Shown here in pieces: positions 45,171-53,280 of a stretch of DNA of 64,000 bases. The translations under genes and the position numbers were made by a program. Source of the stretch: Didymella arachidicola (taxonomy: Eukaryota; Ascomycota; Dothideomycetes; Pleosporales; Didymellaceae); contig CM049993.1 of assembly GCA_016630955.3 (NCBI GenBank), positions 558,001-622,000 of the forward strand. The letters run 5' to 3'. Each line of letters starts with the position of its first letter. Within the stretch, counting starts at the first letter, position 1. The notes beneath the pieces are model-generated. The model had not been told where the DNA came from and searched no databases. It saw only the letters and a program-made list of their open reading frames with translations.

Positions 45171-47423
45171 ATGAGTACTACCTCAGGATCCCGTGCTACC
45201 CCAAGCAACTCCAACGCATCACGCCGTACGGCTGATGACGATCTCGACATGGACGAGGAGGCAGCGGCGCCTGCCCCTACCAGTGTTTACCCAGTGGCTA
45301 AACCCGAGGCCTTTGATGGCACTCGCGACAAGCTGGAAGACTGGCTCATGAAGTTCGATCTGTTTTTCATGTTCCAAGGAGAACGCATCCCAGAGGAGAA
45401 ACGTGTCACTTTTGTGAGTACGTTTATGAAGGATCGCGCGTTCACTTGGATCAAACCCTTTATTCGCCGTTACCACAACGGAGCAAGCAACTCAGCAGAC
45501 ATCGACCCATGGATCGAAGACTTCGATCTGTTCAAGGAACAGATTCGCCAAGTATTTGGAGTGCACAACGAACCAACCATCGCCCGACGCGAGATTCAGC
45601 GCATCCGACAAACTGCGTCCGCCGCCGACTACGCTGCCAAGTTTCAGCAAGTAGCTACGTTCACCGGCTGGGACGACGTTGCGTTGATGACCATGTTCAA
45701 ACAAGGCCTTAAGCCTAAGGTCAAGGAAGAGCTCATGCGGACTGCCGCAGCTACCGATACCTTCGACGCACTAGTAAACGAAGCGATCAGTATCGACGTC
45801 AAGCTCTACGACCTTCAACAAGAATTAAGGGAGGACCCTCGTGTGCGAGTCGTGACTCAGGTCACTCGCCCACCCCAGGCTCCACGCAACCAATGGCGCA
45901 ACAACAACTACCGCCGTGGTCAACGTGGTGGCCTTTACCAAGCCAACATGGGACGCCGTGTCCACAACGACACGAACAGTGGATACTACGGTCCTGCAGC
46001 AATGGACCTCTCCAACATCAACAAAGGACCTGAACGATGGAATGAGAAAAAGAAGGGTAGTAATAACCGCGGTGATAAGTCTTCAGTGACTTGTTACGGC
46101 TGTGGCAAGACAGGCCACTACGCCCGCGACTGTCGCATGAAGAACAAAGTGACCAGACAGCTGAACATGCTGGCTCATGACGACAGCGGCGACCAAGAGT
46201 GGGAGGTCGTTACTAATGAGATGGGACGTCTCATGGAAGACCCTACTTCCGGACTTGACAACGACTACATCGAGGAGTCCGATGAGGATGCTCCAAGCAA
46301 GCAAATCCGGTCACCAACACCCTACCCTAAGGAAGAGTGGATTGACAATGATCCCCACCAACACCATGTGGTAGAGTGCGACATTAAGGACGGCAGCATT
46401 ATTGTCGGTAAACGATACTACGATTCCTTTTTCCGGCTCAACGACAAGTACTATTTAAAGGAAGGGAAACGTTTAATTGTATGCGACAAAACGCAACATA
46501 GTCAGGACATGATGGTCTCGCGCGACCAATCCACCCAGACTCCTGCTTTCCGAGAACCCAAAGCACCAACGATAAACTTGACCATTGTCAACAACATCCC
46601 AGAGCACAAGGGAGAAGCGTCATCCGTTACTATCCAGACACCAAGCCTACAGGATGTCGAGTCTGTCCGTGATTGGATGACGGAAGAAAATATTCAACGG
46701 TCAAGACGGTACTTGCTCGGTGACCCCGAAGCACTTGAGAGATTCGACCAACAGGTAGCCAATGCACAGAAAACCAACAAAGAATGGCACACGGAAGACT
46801 TTATCCGCTGGAAAGAAAGCAACTCTGCAACTCAGCAACAGCTGGACGACTACAACTTATACGCTCGAAGTCGAGACGAACCCGACTTCGACCGACAGCC
46901 CGCTTTGCCAACGACGAGCTATACGTCGAAGCTGTTCCAGGATATTCGAAACCCGTACCATTCTCGACTACCACCTACGCAGTGCTACCACGAAGCCTGC
47001 GAAGACCACAGACAGTACAAACTGGACAGTGGATGGTTTCCGAGTAAGCCCGAGGGCTGCGAGGAATACTGGTGGGAATGTACGGATACCTATTGCGCAG
47101 AGCACTTGTGGGATAAACGCACGAATCTCCACTTTCCAGGAATTGAATGTGTGGAAGACATATTCAACATGCACATGGTCCAAAACGAGAGGTGCTACGG
47201 CCAAGAATGGGCTGAGTGCTTCCATCCGAAGTGCAGGAACCACGAGACACTAAAACGCCTGAGCGGTTTTATGCCCCAGGACGAGTCTTTTTTAGACATA
47301 TGGCAAACGGACGCCAAGGACGACCCGGACGAGAGCTTTTTCTCAACGCAGTCCAGGGCTCCCGGAATCGACGTCAGGATTCCAATGAGGCCCAGTCCCT
47401 CATCAAATTCCCTGTTGTGCTAG
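45171..47423 (+). CDS. gag: E1 Gag
   Basis: Structural protein of the retrotransposon particle, 750 residues. The capsid-like Retrotrans_gag domain spans about residues 35-220 (KLEDWLMKFDLFFMFQGERI; FKQGLKPKVKEELMRTAAAT). A CCHC zinc knuckle, CYGCGKTGHYARDC, lies at about residues 309-322 and would bind RNA. An unusually long tail follows, with three C-x4-C-x2-H motifs (CYHEACEDH, CTDTYCAEH, CFHPKCRNH) between about residues 605 and 691. The ATG at 45171 comes only 17 bp after the LTR, which is very short. The end overlaps pol by about 200 bp in another frame. Confidence 0.93.
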   Translation: MSTTSGSRATPSNSNASRRTADDDLDMDEEAAAPAPTSVYPVAKPEAFDGTRDKLEDWLMKFDLFFMFQGERIPEEKRVTFVSTFMKDRAFTWIKPFIRRYHNGASNSADIDPWIEDFDLFKEQIRQVFGVHNEPTIARREIQRIRQTASAADYAAKFQQVATFTGWDDVALMTMFKQGLKPKVKEELMRTAAATDTFDALVNEAISIDVKLYDLQQELREDPRVRVVTQVTRPPQAPRNQWRNNNYRRGQRGGLYQANMGRRVHNDTNSGYYGPAAMDLSNINKGPERWNEKKKGSNNRGDKSSVTCYGCGKTGHYARDCRMKNKVTRQLNMLAHDDSGDQEWEVVTNEMGRLMEDPTSGLDNDYIEESDEDAPSKQIRSPTPYPKEEWIDNDPHQHHVVECDIKDGSIIVGKRYYDSFFRLNDKYYLKEGKRLIVCDKTQHSQDMMVSRDQSTQTPAFREPKAPTINLTIVNNIPEHKGEASSVTIQTPSLQDVESVRDWMTEENIQRSRRYLLGDPEALERFDQQVANAQKTNKEWHTEDFIRWKESNSATQQQLDDYNLYARSRDEPDFDRQPALPTTSYTSKLFQDIRNPYHSRLPPTQCYHEACEDHRQYKLDSGWFPSKPEGCEEYWWECTDTYCAEHLWDKRTNLHFPGIECVEDIFNMHMVQNERCYGQEWAECFHPKCRNHETLKRLSGFMPQDESFLDIWQTDAKDDPDESFFSTQSRAPGIDVRIPMRPSPSSNSLLC

Positions 47424-50400
47424 AAGGCACCAGGATGACGGCATTGTTGGACTCAGGAGCACAGAGCAACTACGTGTCTCAATCCGCTATCGCGCAAGCA
47501 GGCTTGCAGAAGCGAAGAAAGAAGGAACCATACCCTTTACGAGTAGCCAACGGAGAACCAATGCCAGGAGAGTCGACTGTGACCCACGAAGTGGTACAGC
47601 GACGTCTGAAAGTATTCAACCACGAGGAATTGATAGACCTAGATGTTCTGGGAACGGCCGCCCACGATATCATATTAGGACTTCCTTGGTCAAGAGAGCA
47701 CAATCCATGGATCGACTGGAAGAACCAGCGAATAACGCTCACGTGTCACGGATCAGGTACACCCGGACAGCGACCCGCGCAGCTCACGACGCAGCTGGTG
47801 GATGAGAAGGAGATTAACAACATCTCTTCGAACAAGACGCGCCAAGTTAGAGCGGTCGACCGCGCAGATACCAACCAGCCCCAGGATCACAAAGCGACGG
47901 TTAAGGAGAACAGTACAACTCCTGACATCCCGGATGAATACAGAGAGTTTATAGACCTCTTCCGCGATGAGAAGACTGCGAAGGCATTACCGCAGCACCA
48001 AGAATGGGACCACGAGATTAAGCTCGAGCCAGGCAAGAAGCCCCCATTCGGGCCCATATACCAGATGTCAGAAAAGGAACTTGAGGAGCTGCGCAACTAC
48101 CTTAAGGAGAACCTCGACAAAGGATTCATCAGAGAATCAGAATCCCCAGCAGGATTTCCCGTTCTATTCGTACCAAAGAAAGATGGCAAGTTACGACCTT
48201 GCATCGATTACCGAAAGCTCAACGATATCACGATCAAAAATCGTTACCCGCTACCGAACATCAGCGAACTTCAGGATCGGTTAGCCGGAGCACAGTACTT
48301 CACTGCGTTAGACCTAAGAGGAGCATACAACCTTATCTGCATGAAGGAGGGCGAAGAATGGAAGACGGCGTTTAGAACCCGTTATGGTCATTACGAGTAT
48401 TTGGTTATGCCATTAGGGCTCACCAACGCACCAGCGACATGTCAGGCCTTAATCAACAACGTACTAAGGGCACACTTGGACATTACCGTGGTAGCATACC
48501 TCGATGACATCCTAGTGTACAGCAAAACACTAGAAGAGCATGTCGAACACGTACGACAAGTGCTTGCCTGCCTAGGAGCAGCGCACCTACGTTTGAAACC
48601 CGAGAAGTGCGAGTGGCACAAGGAGGAAGTCGAATTCCTAGGGTTTGTAGTAGGACGATACGGAGTCAAGATGAGCCAAGAAAAGATTCAGGTTGTAAAA
48701 GATTGGCCAACACCCAAAACCGTTAAGAACATCCAAGAGTTCCTTGGGTTTGTCAACTTCAACCGACGCTTCATCAAGGATTACTCCACGAAGGCCTTGC
48801 CGCTTACGAAACTTACGCGGAAGGACACACCCTTCAAGTGGGGCGAGGATCAGGACAAAGCTTTTGAAACACTAAAGCAAGCTTGTGTAGATCCACCCAC
48901 ATTGGTTACATTCAGGAGCGGAGAGCCGCTGCGAATGGAAACAGATGCCTCAGATTTGGCATTAGGAGCATGCATTACACAAGAACGAGATGGTCAATGG
49001 CACCCGATTGCCTACTATTCACGCAAGTTCTCAGGACCCGAAGAACGATACGACGTACACGACAAAGAACTGCTCGCGATCGTATCCGCCCTAGAACATT
49101 GGCGAGTCTACGCTGAAAGTTGTTCGGAACTTACGATCTACACGGATCACAAAAACCTGGTACACTTCACGACGACAAAGGTATTGAACAGACGACAAGT
49201 ACGATGGTCCGAGACCCTCGGACAATACAAATTCAAGATCCTCTATACACCAGGAAAGGACAACGGCAGAGCCGACGCACTCAGTCGACGACACGACCTC
49301 GCAGGATCCAAGACGATCAACGAATCGGCGATCCTTGGTATCAATAGCGACGGATCGTTAGGACCATCCCAGCAGCTCAACAATATGATGATAGTACGCC
49401 AAGAACATCATGTACCATCACAGGTACCAGAGGAACTGGAAGAAGAAGTCATAAGCAGTCACCACGATGACCCGCTTCATGGACACCCCGGTATCACCAG
49501 AACAATGGAACTCATCAAGAGACATTACGAGTTCCCGAACATGCGCGACAAGGTCGCCAAGTTCATCAAGAATTGCGTAAGCTGTCAACAGAACAAACAC
49601 AGCACGCACGCCAAGTATGGAGAAGCACAGGCAATGGAGCCGCCAACGGCACCATGGACGAACATCACGATGGATTTCGTTACACAGCTACCTGTTTCCA
49701 AGGATCCTGTAACAGGATACACCTACGACTCAATCTTCGTTGTAGTGGATCGATTCACGAAAGCCGCTGAGTTTGTGCCTTTCCGCCACAGCTACACTGC
49801 AGAGCAGCTCGCACGAGTGTATCTGGATAGGATCGTTCGACACCACGGCATTTCCGAATCAATCATCAGCGATAGAGACAAGTTGTTTACATCGAACTAC
49901 TGGACCACGCTGTTAGCAGCTATTGGTACCAAGAAAAAACTGTCAACCGCGTATCATCCGCAGACGGATGGCCAAACGGAACGAGTGAACCAAACAATGG
50001 AGACGTACCTCCGCATTTACTGCAACCAGCAGCAAGACAACTGGGTCTCACTACTACCTATGGCACAAATCGCGTACAACAACAAATTGTCGGAAGCAAC
50101 AGGCGTAACGCCGTTCTTTGCAAACCACGGGAGACACCCAAATCTCTTTACCAGATCATTGGACAGTAACATTCAAACGGAATCAGCGATTAACTCAGTC
50201 AAAGCACTGAAGGAAGTACACAGAAAATCGCTCGATAACATCGCCAAAGCTCAGTCACAGAGCATCTCTTATGTTAACAAGAAACGAAAAACGGCGCCTC
50301 TGCTAAAGGAGGGGGATAAAGTGTATCTCCTTACGAAAAACCTACGCACACGGCGACCAACGAAAAAACTGGACAAAGTCAAGGTCGGACCATTTTTCAT

Positions 50401-50794
50401 TTCCAAGCAAATCAGCCCAGTCAACTATCGACTTGCGCTGCCCAAGGATGCAAAGATCCATCCAGTGTTCCACATCTCGCTGTTGGAACCAGCCGACCAT
50501 AGAACGCCAATCCAGCAAGACTTTCACTACCAGGCGGACGGCCAGGACGAGTGGGAAGTCGAGAAAGTAATCAAACATCGAAAAACCAAAGAAAACAACG
50601 AATACCTAGTCAAGTGGTTAGGATACCCGGACTCGGAAAACACGTGGGAACCAGAAGCAAACCTCACGAACTGCCGCCAGTTGCTGACGCAGTATCGAAA
50701 TTCTGTGGCCAGTACGGCACAGGATCCACAGGGTTTCCAGCAAGAAAGTCAACAAAGAGTTGGTCAGACGAGAGACCAAAAGAAGAATCATTAG
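47216..50794 (+). CDS. pol: E1 Pol polyprotein (chromovirus)
   Basis: Replication polyprotein, in the -1 frame relative to Gag and probably made as a Gag-Pol fusion from about 47294. The frame is 1192 codons without a real start codon. Protease: LLDSGAQSNYVS near residue 78. Reverse transcriptase: KDGKLRPCIDYRKLN and YLDDILVYS near residue 428. RNase H: ETDASDLALGACIT. Integrase: HHCC zinc finger (HGHPGITRTMELIKRHYEF ending in CVSCQQ), then the Asp, Asp, Glu triad in TMDFVTQL, ISDRDKLF and TDGQTERVNQ. The C-terminal chromodomain (WEVEKVIKHRKTKENNEYLV, WLGYPDSENTWEP) would steer integration to modified chromatin. All catalytic motifs look intact. Confidence 0.95.
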   Translation: MLPSEVQEPRDTKTPERFYAPGRVFFRHMANGRQGRPGRELFLNAVQGSRNRRQDSNEAQSLIKFPVVLEGTRMTALLDSGAQSNYVSQSAIAQAGLQKRRKKEPYPLRVANGEPMPGESTVTHEVVQRRLKVFNHEELIDLDVLGTAAHDIILGLPWSREHNPWIDWKNQRITLTCHGSGTPGQRPAQLTTQLVDEKEINNISSNKTRQVRAVDRADTNQPQDHKATVKENSTTPDIPDEYREFIDLFRDEKTAKALPQHQEWDHEIKLEPGKKPPFGPIYQMSEKELEELRNYLKENLDKGFIRESESPAGFPVLFVPKKDGKLRPCIDYRKLNDITIKNRYPLPNISELQDRLAGAQYFTALDLRGAYNLICMKEGEEWKTAFRTRYGHYEYLVMPLGLTNAPATCQALINNVLRAHLDITVVAYLDDILVYSKTLEEHVEHVRQVLACLGAAHLRLKPEKCEWHKEEVEFLGFVVGRYGVKMSQEKIQVVKDWPTPKTVKNIQEFLGFVNFNRRFIKDYSTKALPLTKLTRKDTPFKWGEDQDKAFETLKQACVDPPTLVTFRSGEPLRMETDASDLALGACITQERDGQWHPIAYYSRKFSGPEERYDVHDKELLAIVSALEHWRVYAESCSELTIYTDHKNLVHFTTTKVLNRRQVRWSETLGQYKFKILYTPGKDNGRADALSRRHDLAGSKTINESAILGINSDGSLGPSQQLNNMMIVRQEHHVPSQVPEELEEEVISSHHDDPLHGHPGITRTMELIKRHYEFPNMRDKVAKFIKNCVSCQQNKHSTHAKYGEAQAMEPPTAPWTNITMDFVTQLPVSKDPVTGYTYDSIFVVVDRFTKAAEFVPFRHSYTAEQLARVYLDRIVRHHGISESIISDRDKLFTSNYWTTLLAAIGTKKKLSTAYHPQTDGQTERVNQTMETYLRIYCNQQQDNWVSLLPMAQIAYNNKLSEATGVTPFFANHGRHPNLFTRSLDSNIQTESAINSVKALKEVHRKSLDNIAKAQSQSISYVNKKRKTAPLLKEGDKVYLLTKNLRTRRPTKKLDKVKVGPFFISKQISPVNYRLALPKDAKIHPVFHISLLEPADHRTPIQQDFHYQADGQDEWEVEKVIKHRKTKENNEYLVKWLGYPDSENTWEPEANLTNCRQLLTQYRNSVASTAQDPQGFQQESQQRVGQTRDQKKNH
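47288..47294 (+). promoter_or_regulatory. E1 -1 ribosomal frameshift site TTTTTTA
   Basis: In the gag frame the codons are TCT TTT TTA, so the heptamer is T TTT TTA, a canonical X XXY YYZ slippery site. Slipping back one base enters the pol frame at AGA CAT. It lies inside the gag/pol overlap. I see no strong downstream stem-loop by eye. Confidence 0.75.
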
Positions 50795-51281
50795 CCTGTA
50801 ACCAGCCAGGATCAGCCCAAGGAACGGAGACAAGGGGGCCGGTAGCGGTACTCGAACTTTCCGCCTCTTGCGCCTGATCTTGCGCCTTCAACATCGCCAG
50901 GTCACGACGCGCAAACCGCCGCTCACAACTCTCGGTCTCGGCTAGCTCACGACGAGCACGGGTTACCTCTAACTGAGAAGCAGCAGCTGCTTCCTCAGCT
51001 CGGAGCAACGCCAAACGTTTTGCCTCTTTCTCTTTCTCCACTTTCTCCCATTCTTCTTCAGGAACAAACAAGCTACACTCTGCTTTCACAGAGATGCAGC
51101 CAGCACATCGACCAGTAGCGGTATCGACAAAGCACCGAAAATTCTTTTGTTCACATCTTTCACAACGAAACGCCATTTCCAACGAACGATCCTGGATACG
51201 ACGCGCGCGGGCACGACGCTGCTCGGTGGACGACTGAGAACGCGGGGCTCGGAGCTTTCGTGTTCCGGATTCCTTCGGCAT
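50664..51281 (-). CDS. E1 antisense gene: Zn2Cys6-type protein
   Basis: An uninterrupted 205-residue frame on the strand opposite to gag-pol. It starts at 51281 (MPKESGTRKL) and ends overlapping the last 131 bp of pol. After a basic N-terminus comes CERCEQKNFRC, an 8-residue spacer, then CAGCISVKAEC: a full C-x2-C-x6-C-x8-C-x2-C-x6-C pattern as in fungal binuclear zinc clusters. Residues 70-130 (EEEWEKVEKEKEAKRLALLR onward) are charged and heptad-like, probably a coiled coil. The acidic-aromatic tail includes SSDQLFVDFLAGNPVDPVPY. E2 carries the same gene with strong nucleotide divergence but a conserved domain. A nuclear regulator acting on the element or host is inference. Confidence 0.85.
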   Translation of the reverse strand: MPKESGTRKLRAPRSQSSTEQRRARARRIQDRSLEMAFRCERCEQKNFRCFVDTATGRCAGCISVKAECSLFVPEEEWEKVEKEKEAKRLALLRAEEAAAASQLEVTRARRELAETESCERRFARRDLAMLKAQDQAQEAESSSTATGPLVSVPWADPGWLQANDSSFGLSSDQLFVDFLAGNPVDPVPYWPQNFDTASATGGSS

Positions 51282-51326
51282 GGTTAGGGAGGCTATGGAA
51301 CTTCATAAGAAGCGACCTACGAACAG

Positions 51327-51334
51327 TACTTATA
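51327..51334 (-). promoter_or_regulatory. E1 antisense-gene TATA box
   Basis: TATAAGTA on the minus strand, 53 bp before the antisense ATG. E2 has the same octamer 54 bp before its ATG, although the surrounding sequence differs. Confidence 0.6.
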
Positions 51335-51395
51335 AGAGAGAGACCTACCCTGCGACCCACGGCACGGATAAACAATATATCGAGGACGATATGCT

Positions 51396-51411
51396 GGAAG
51401 GGGGGAGGTAG
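51396..51411 (+). other. E1 polypurine tract
   Basis: GGAAGGGGGGAGGTAG directly before the 3' LTR, the expected plus-strand primer. Confidence 0.85.
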
Positions 51412-51880
51412 TGTTACGATCTCTGAAGGAAACAAGGTACTGATGGGAAGCGGGGCAAGCGCTTGGATGACAGCGTGTCACGTGTCACGTGACATGCGTC
51501 GACATCCCGCCAAGAAGCGTCATCCCAAGAATCACAGGATGCCACCACATCCCGGGAAGACAATGCATCCCGAGTTACAAGGGAACAAGGCGCATTAAGG
51601 GATACTCTAGCTTTCCTACTAAGTATATATTCTAGTAGGAACACAACTCTTACAGTGTGTGTTCAACCTAAGTTATCAAGTTTGTCTTTGGATCTCAAAA
51701 CCAACCTTCGAGCTAGACAGTCTACTCTGTACTACTCATCGTTACCCTGCTCTCAAGACTGACAGATCGTATCTGTACACCTTATTGCAACCGACCCCTT
51801 CGGCTTCCTGTCACCGTACTCATCCCCGAGAACCAATAGAATTAGTGCTTACGAGCTTTGCTTAAAGTACGACTTCAACA
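51412..51880 (+). repeat. E1 3' LTR
   Basis: 469 bp, read as identical to the 5' LTR by eye; both carry the same translated frames. It is followed by the AGCTC target duplication at 51881-51885. Confidence 0.93.
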
Positions 51881-52061
51881 AGCTCTAGCTCTTCTAGATC
51901 TAAAGGTATAGAAAAGTAGATCTAAATAATCCTTATAATTTACTTTTTCTTTAATAGCTTATTATTAACTAAGGCTATACTAATTAAGTTTTAAGGTTAG
52001 CTGCTTTATATACTTGCAGGTCTACTATAAAAAAATTAAAAATTAATACCTAGTATTAGAG

Positions 52062-52561
52062 TGTTGAAGTCGTACTTTAAGCAAAGCTCGTAAGCACTAG
52101 TTCTGTTGGTTCTCAGGGATAAGTACGGTAACAGGGACACGAAGGGTGGAGTTGCAATGAGGTGTGCAGATATGATCTGTCAGTCTCGAAGGCAGGGGTA
52201 ACGATGAGTAGTACAGAGTAGACTGTCTAGCTCGAAGGTTGGTTGAGATCCAAAGACAAACTTGATTGACTAGGTTGAACACGAACTGTAAGAGTTGTGT
52301 TCCTACGTACTATATACTATTCCTGTATCCTGAGTACCTGTAGTCTCCGGGATACCTGTGGTCTCCGGGATACCTGTGGTCTCCGGGATACCTGTGGTCT
52401 CCGGGATACCTGTGGTCTCCGGGATACCTGTGGTCTCCGGGATACCTGTGCTTGGCGGGATACCAGTCACGTGACTTGTGGGACACATATGCGTCACCCC
52501 GCACTACTGCAGTAGAGTCCGTTCGTCTACTTGTGGCTTCCCTTCTCCTGTGATCGTAACA
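52062..52561 (-). repeat. E2 3' LTR
   Basis: 500 bp, lying at the left because the element is reversed. R-U5 resembles E1 closely, while U3 is different and holds six 18-bp repeats. The palindrome GTCACGTGAC is at 52466-52475. Confidence 0.93.
52343..52450. repeat. 18-bp tandem repeat, six copies, in U3 (3' LTR)
   Basis: Six perfect units of GTCTCCGGGATACCTGTG, flanked by degenerate partial units on both sides. The motif read from the element's sense strand is TATCCCGG, related to the scattered CATCCCG motifs in the E1 U3. This suggests an expanded enhancer array. Confidence 0.95.
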
Positions 52562-52578
52562 CTATCCTCCCCTCCTAG
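52562..52578 (-). other. E2 polypurine tract
   Basis: On the element's sense strand this reads as an A/G-rich run (AGGAGGGGAGGATAG) ending at the 3' LTR. Confidence 0.8.
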
Positions 52579-52635
52579 GATTATCGTCCTCGATAACGTT
52601 GTTCCGTTCCGTGCGGTCGCATATCAGGTCGTAGG

Positions 52636-52643
52636 TATAAGTA
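52636..52643 (+). promoter_or_regulatory. E2 antisense-gene TATA box
   Basis: TATAAGTA, 54 bp before the ATG at 52690. Sequence and spacing match E1 despite low similarity around it. Confidence 0.6.
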
Positions 52644-52689
52644 TAGTGTCAAAGGCGTGCCGCCTCTTGTTTCCGCATCCTCCCTGACC

Positions 52690-53280
52690 ATGCCTAAGGA
52701 ATCAACGAGATCTCGTGCACCTCGCAAGGTGTCGTCTACCGAAGCGCGTCGTGCGCGTGCAGATCGTCTGCGTGCTGAAGCAAAGGAAATGGTGTTTCGC
52801 TGCAAGCGGTGTGAGGAAAAGAACTTCCGTTGCTTTGTGGATACTGCAACTGGTCGCTGCGCTGGCTGTATCGCAGTCCATGCAGAGTGCAGTCTTTTTG
52901 TTTCTGAAGAAGAATGGGAAAAGGTTGAAGAAGAGAAGCGTAAGACGCGTATAGCGTTGTTGCGTGCCAAAGAAGATGCTGCTCGTCTTGAGCGTGAGCT
53001 GGCAGAAATTGAGAGTCGGGAGCAGGTCTTCGCGCGTCGTGATCTGGCCGTGTTGCAGGTGCAGGAACAGGGGCAAGAGTCGGAAGCGTCGCGTACGACA
53101 GCCACGTCATCCACCACCAATCCACTCGCTGATTTCTGCTGGTCACAGGCTAACGATTCCTCCTCTGGTCTCTTATCAGACCAACTCTTTGTTGACTTCC
53201 TTGCTGGGAACCCCGTGGATCCTGTGCCGTACTGGCCACAGAATTTCGATACTGCGTCAGCGACTGGCGACAGTTCGTGA
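52690..53280 (+). CDS. E2 antisense gene: Zn2Cys6-type protein
   Basis: Counterpart of the E1 antisense gene, 196 residues, running against gag-pol. It opens MPKESTRSRAPRKV. The cysteine domain is CKRCEEKNFRC, 8 residues, CAGCIAVHAEC, with the same spacing as in E1. A charged heptad-like segment (EEEWEKVEEEKRKTRIALLR onward) and the tail LSDQLFVDFLAGNPVDPVPY follow. The N-terminus, the linker after the coiled coil and codon third positions differ from E1; the cysteine domain and the tail hardly differ in protein. In a 16-codon stretch from NFRC to CAGC, nine codons differ and all nine changes are synonymous. The last 131 bp overlap the 3' end of pol. Confidence 0.85.
   Translation: MPKESTRSRAPRKVSSTEARRARADRLRAEAKEMVFRCKRCEEKNFRCFVDTATGRCAGCIAVHAECSLFVSEEEWEKVEEEKRKTRIALLRAKEDAARLERELAEIESREQVFARRDLAVLQVQEQGQESEASRTTATSSTTNPLADFCWSQANDSSSGLLSDQLFVDFLAGNPVDPVPYWPQNFDTASATGDSS

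Larger units (their letters stand above)
44685..51880 (+). mobile_element. Full-length Ty3/gypsy chromovirus E1
   Basis: A 7196-bp LTR retrotransposon with 469-bp LTRs that begin TGTTAC and end CAACA. The two LTRs show no difference by eye. The 5-bp duplication AGCTC flanks it (44680-44684 and 51881-51885). Order: LTR, self-priming-type primer site, gag, -1 slippery site, pol (protease, RT, RNase H, integrase, chromodomain), an antisense Zn2Cys6-type gene, a polypurine tract, LTR. All reading frames are open, so the copy looks recent and potentially active. It lies inside inverted-repeat element copy A. Confidence 0.95.

Noticed and set aside
52343..52450. Regular direct repeats that might suggest a CRISPR-like array
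   Set aside because: Units are adjacent without spacers, lie in a retrotransposon LTR, and the genome is eukaryotic.
52297..52515. Short frames on both strands with a repeated peptide (LRDTCG and relatives)
   Set aside because: They arise from the 18-bp LTR repeat, whose unit is a multiple of three, and not from coding sequence.
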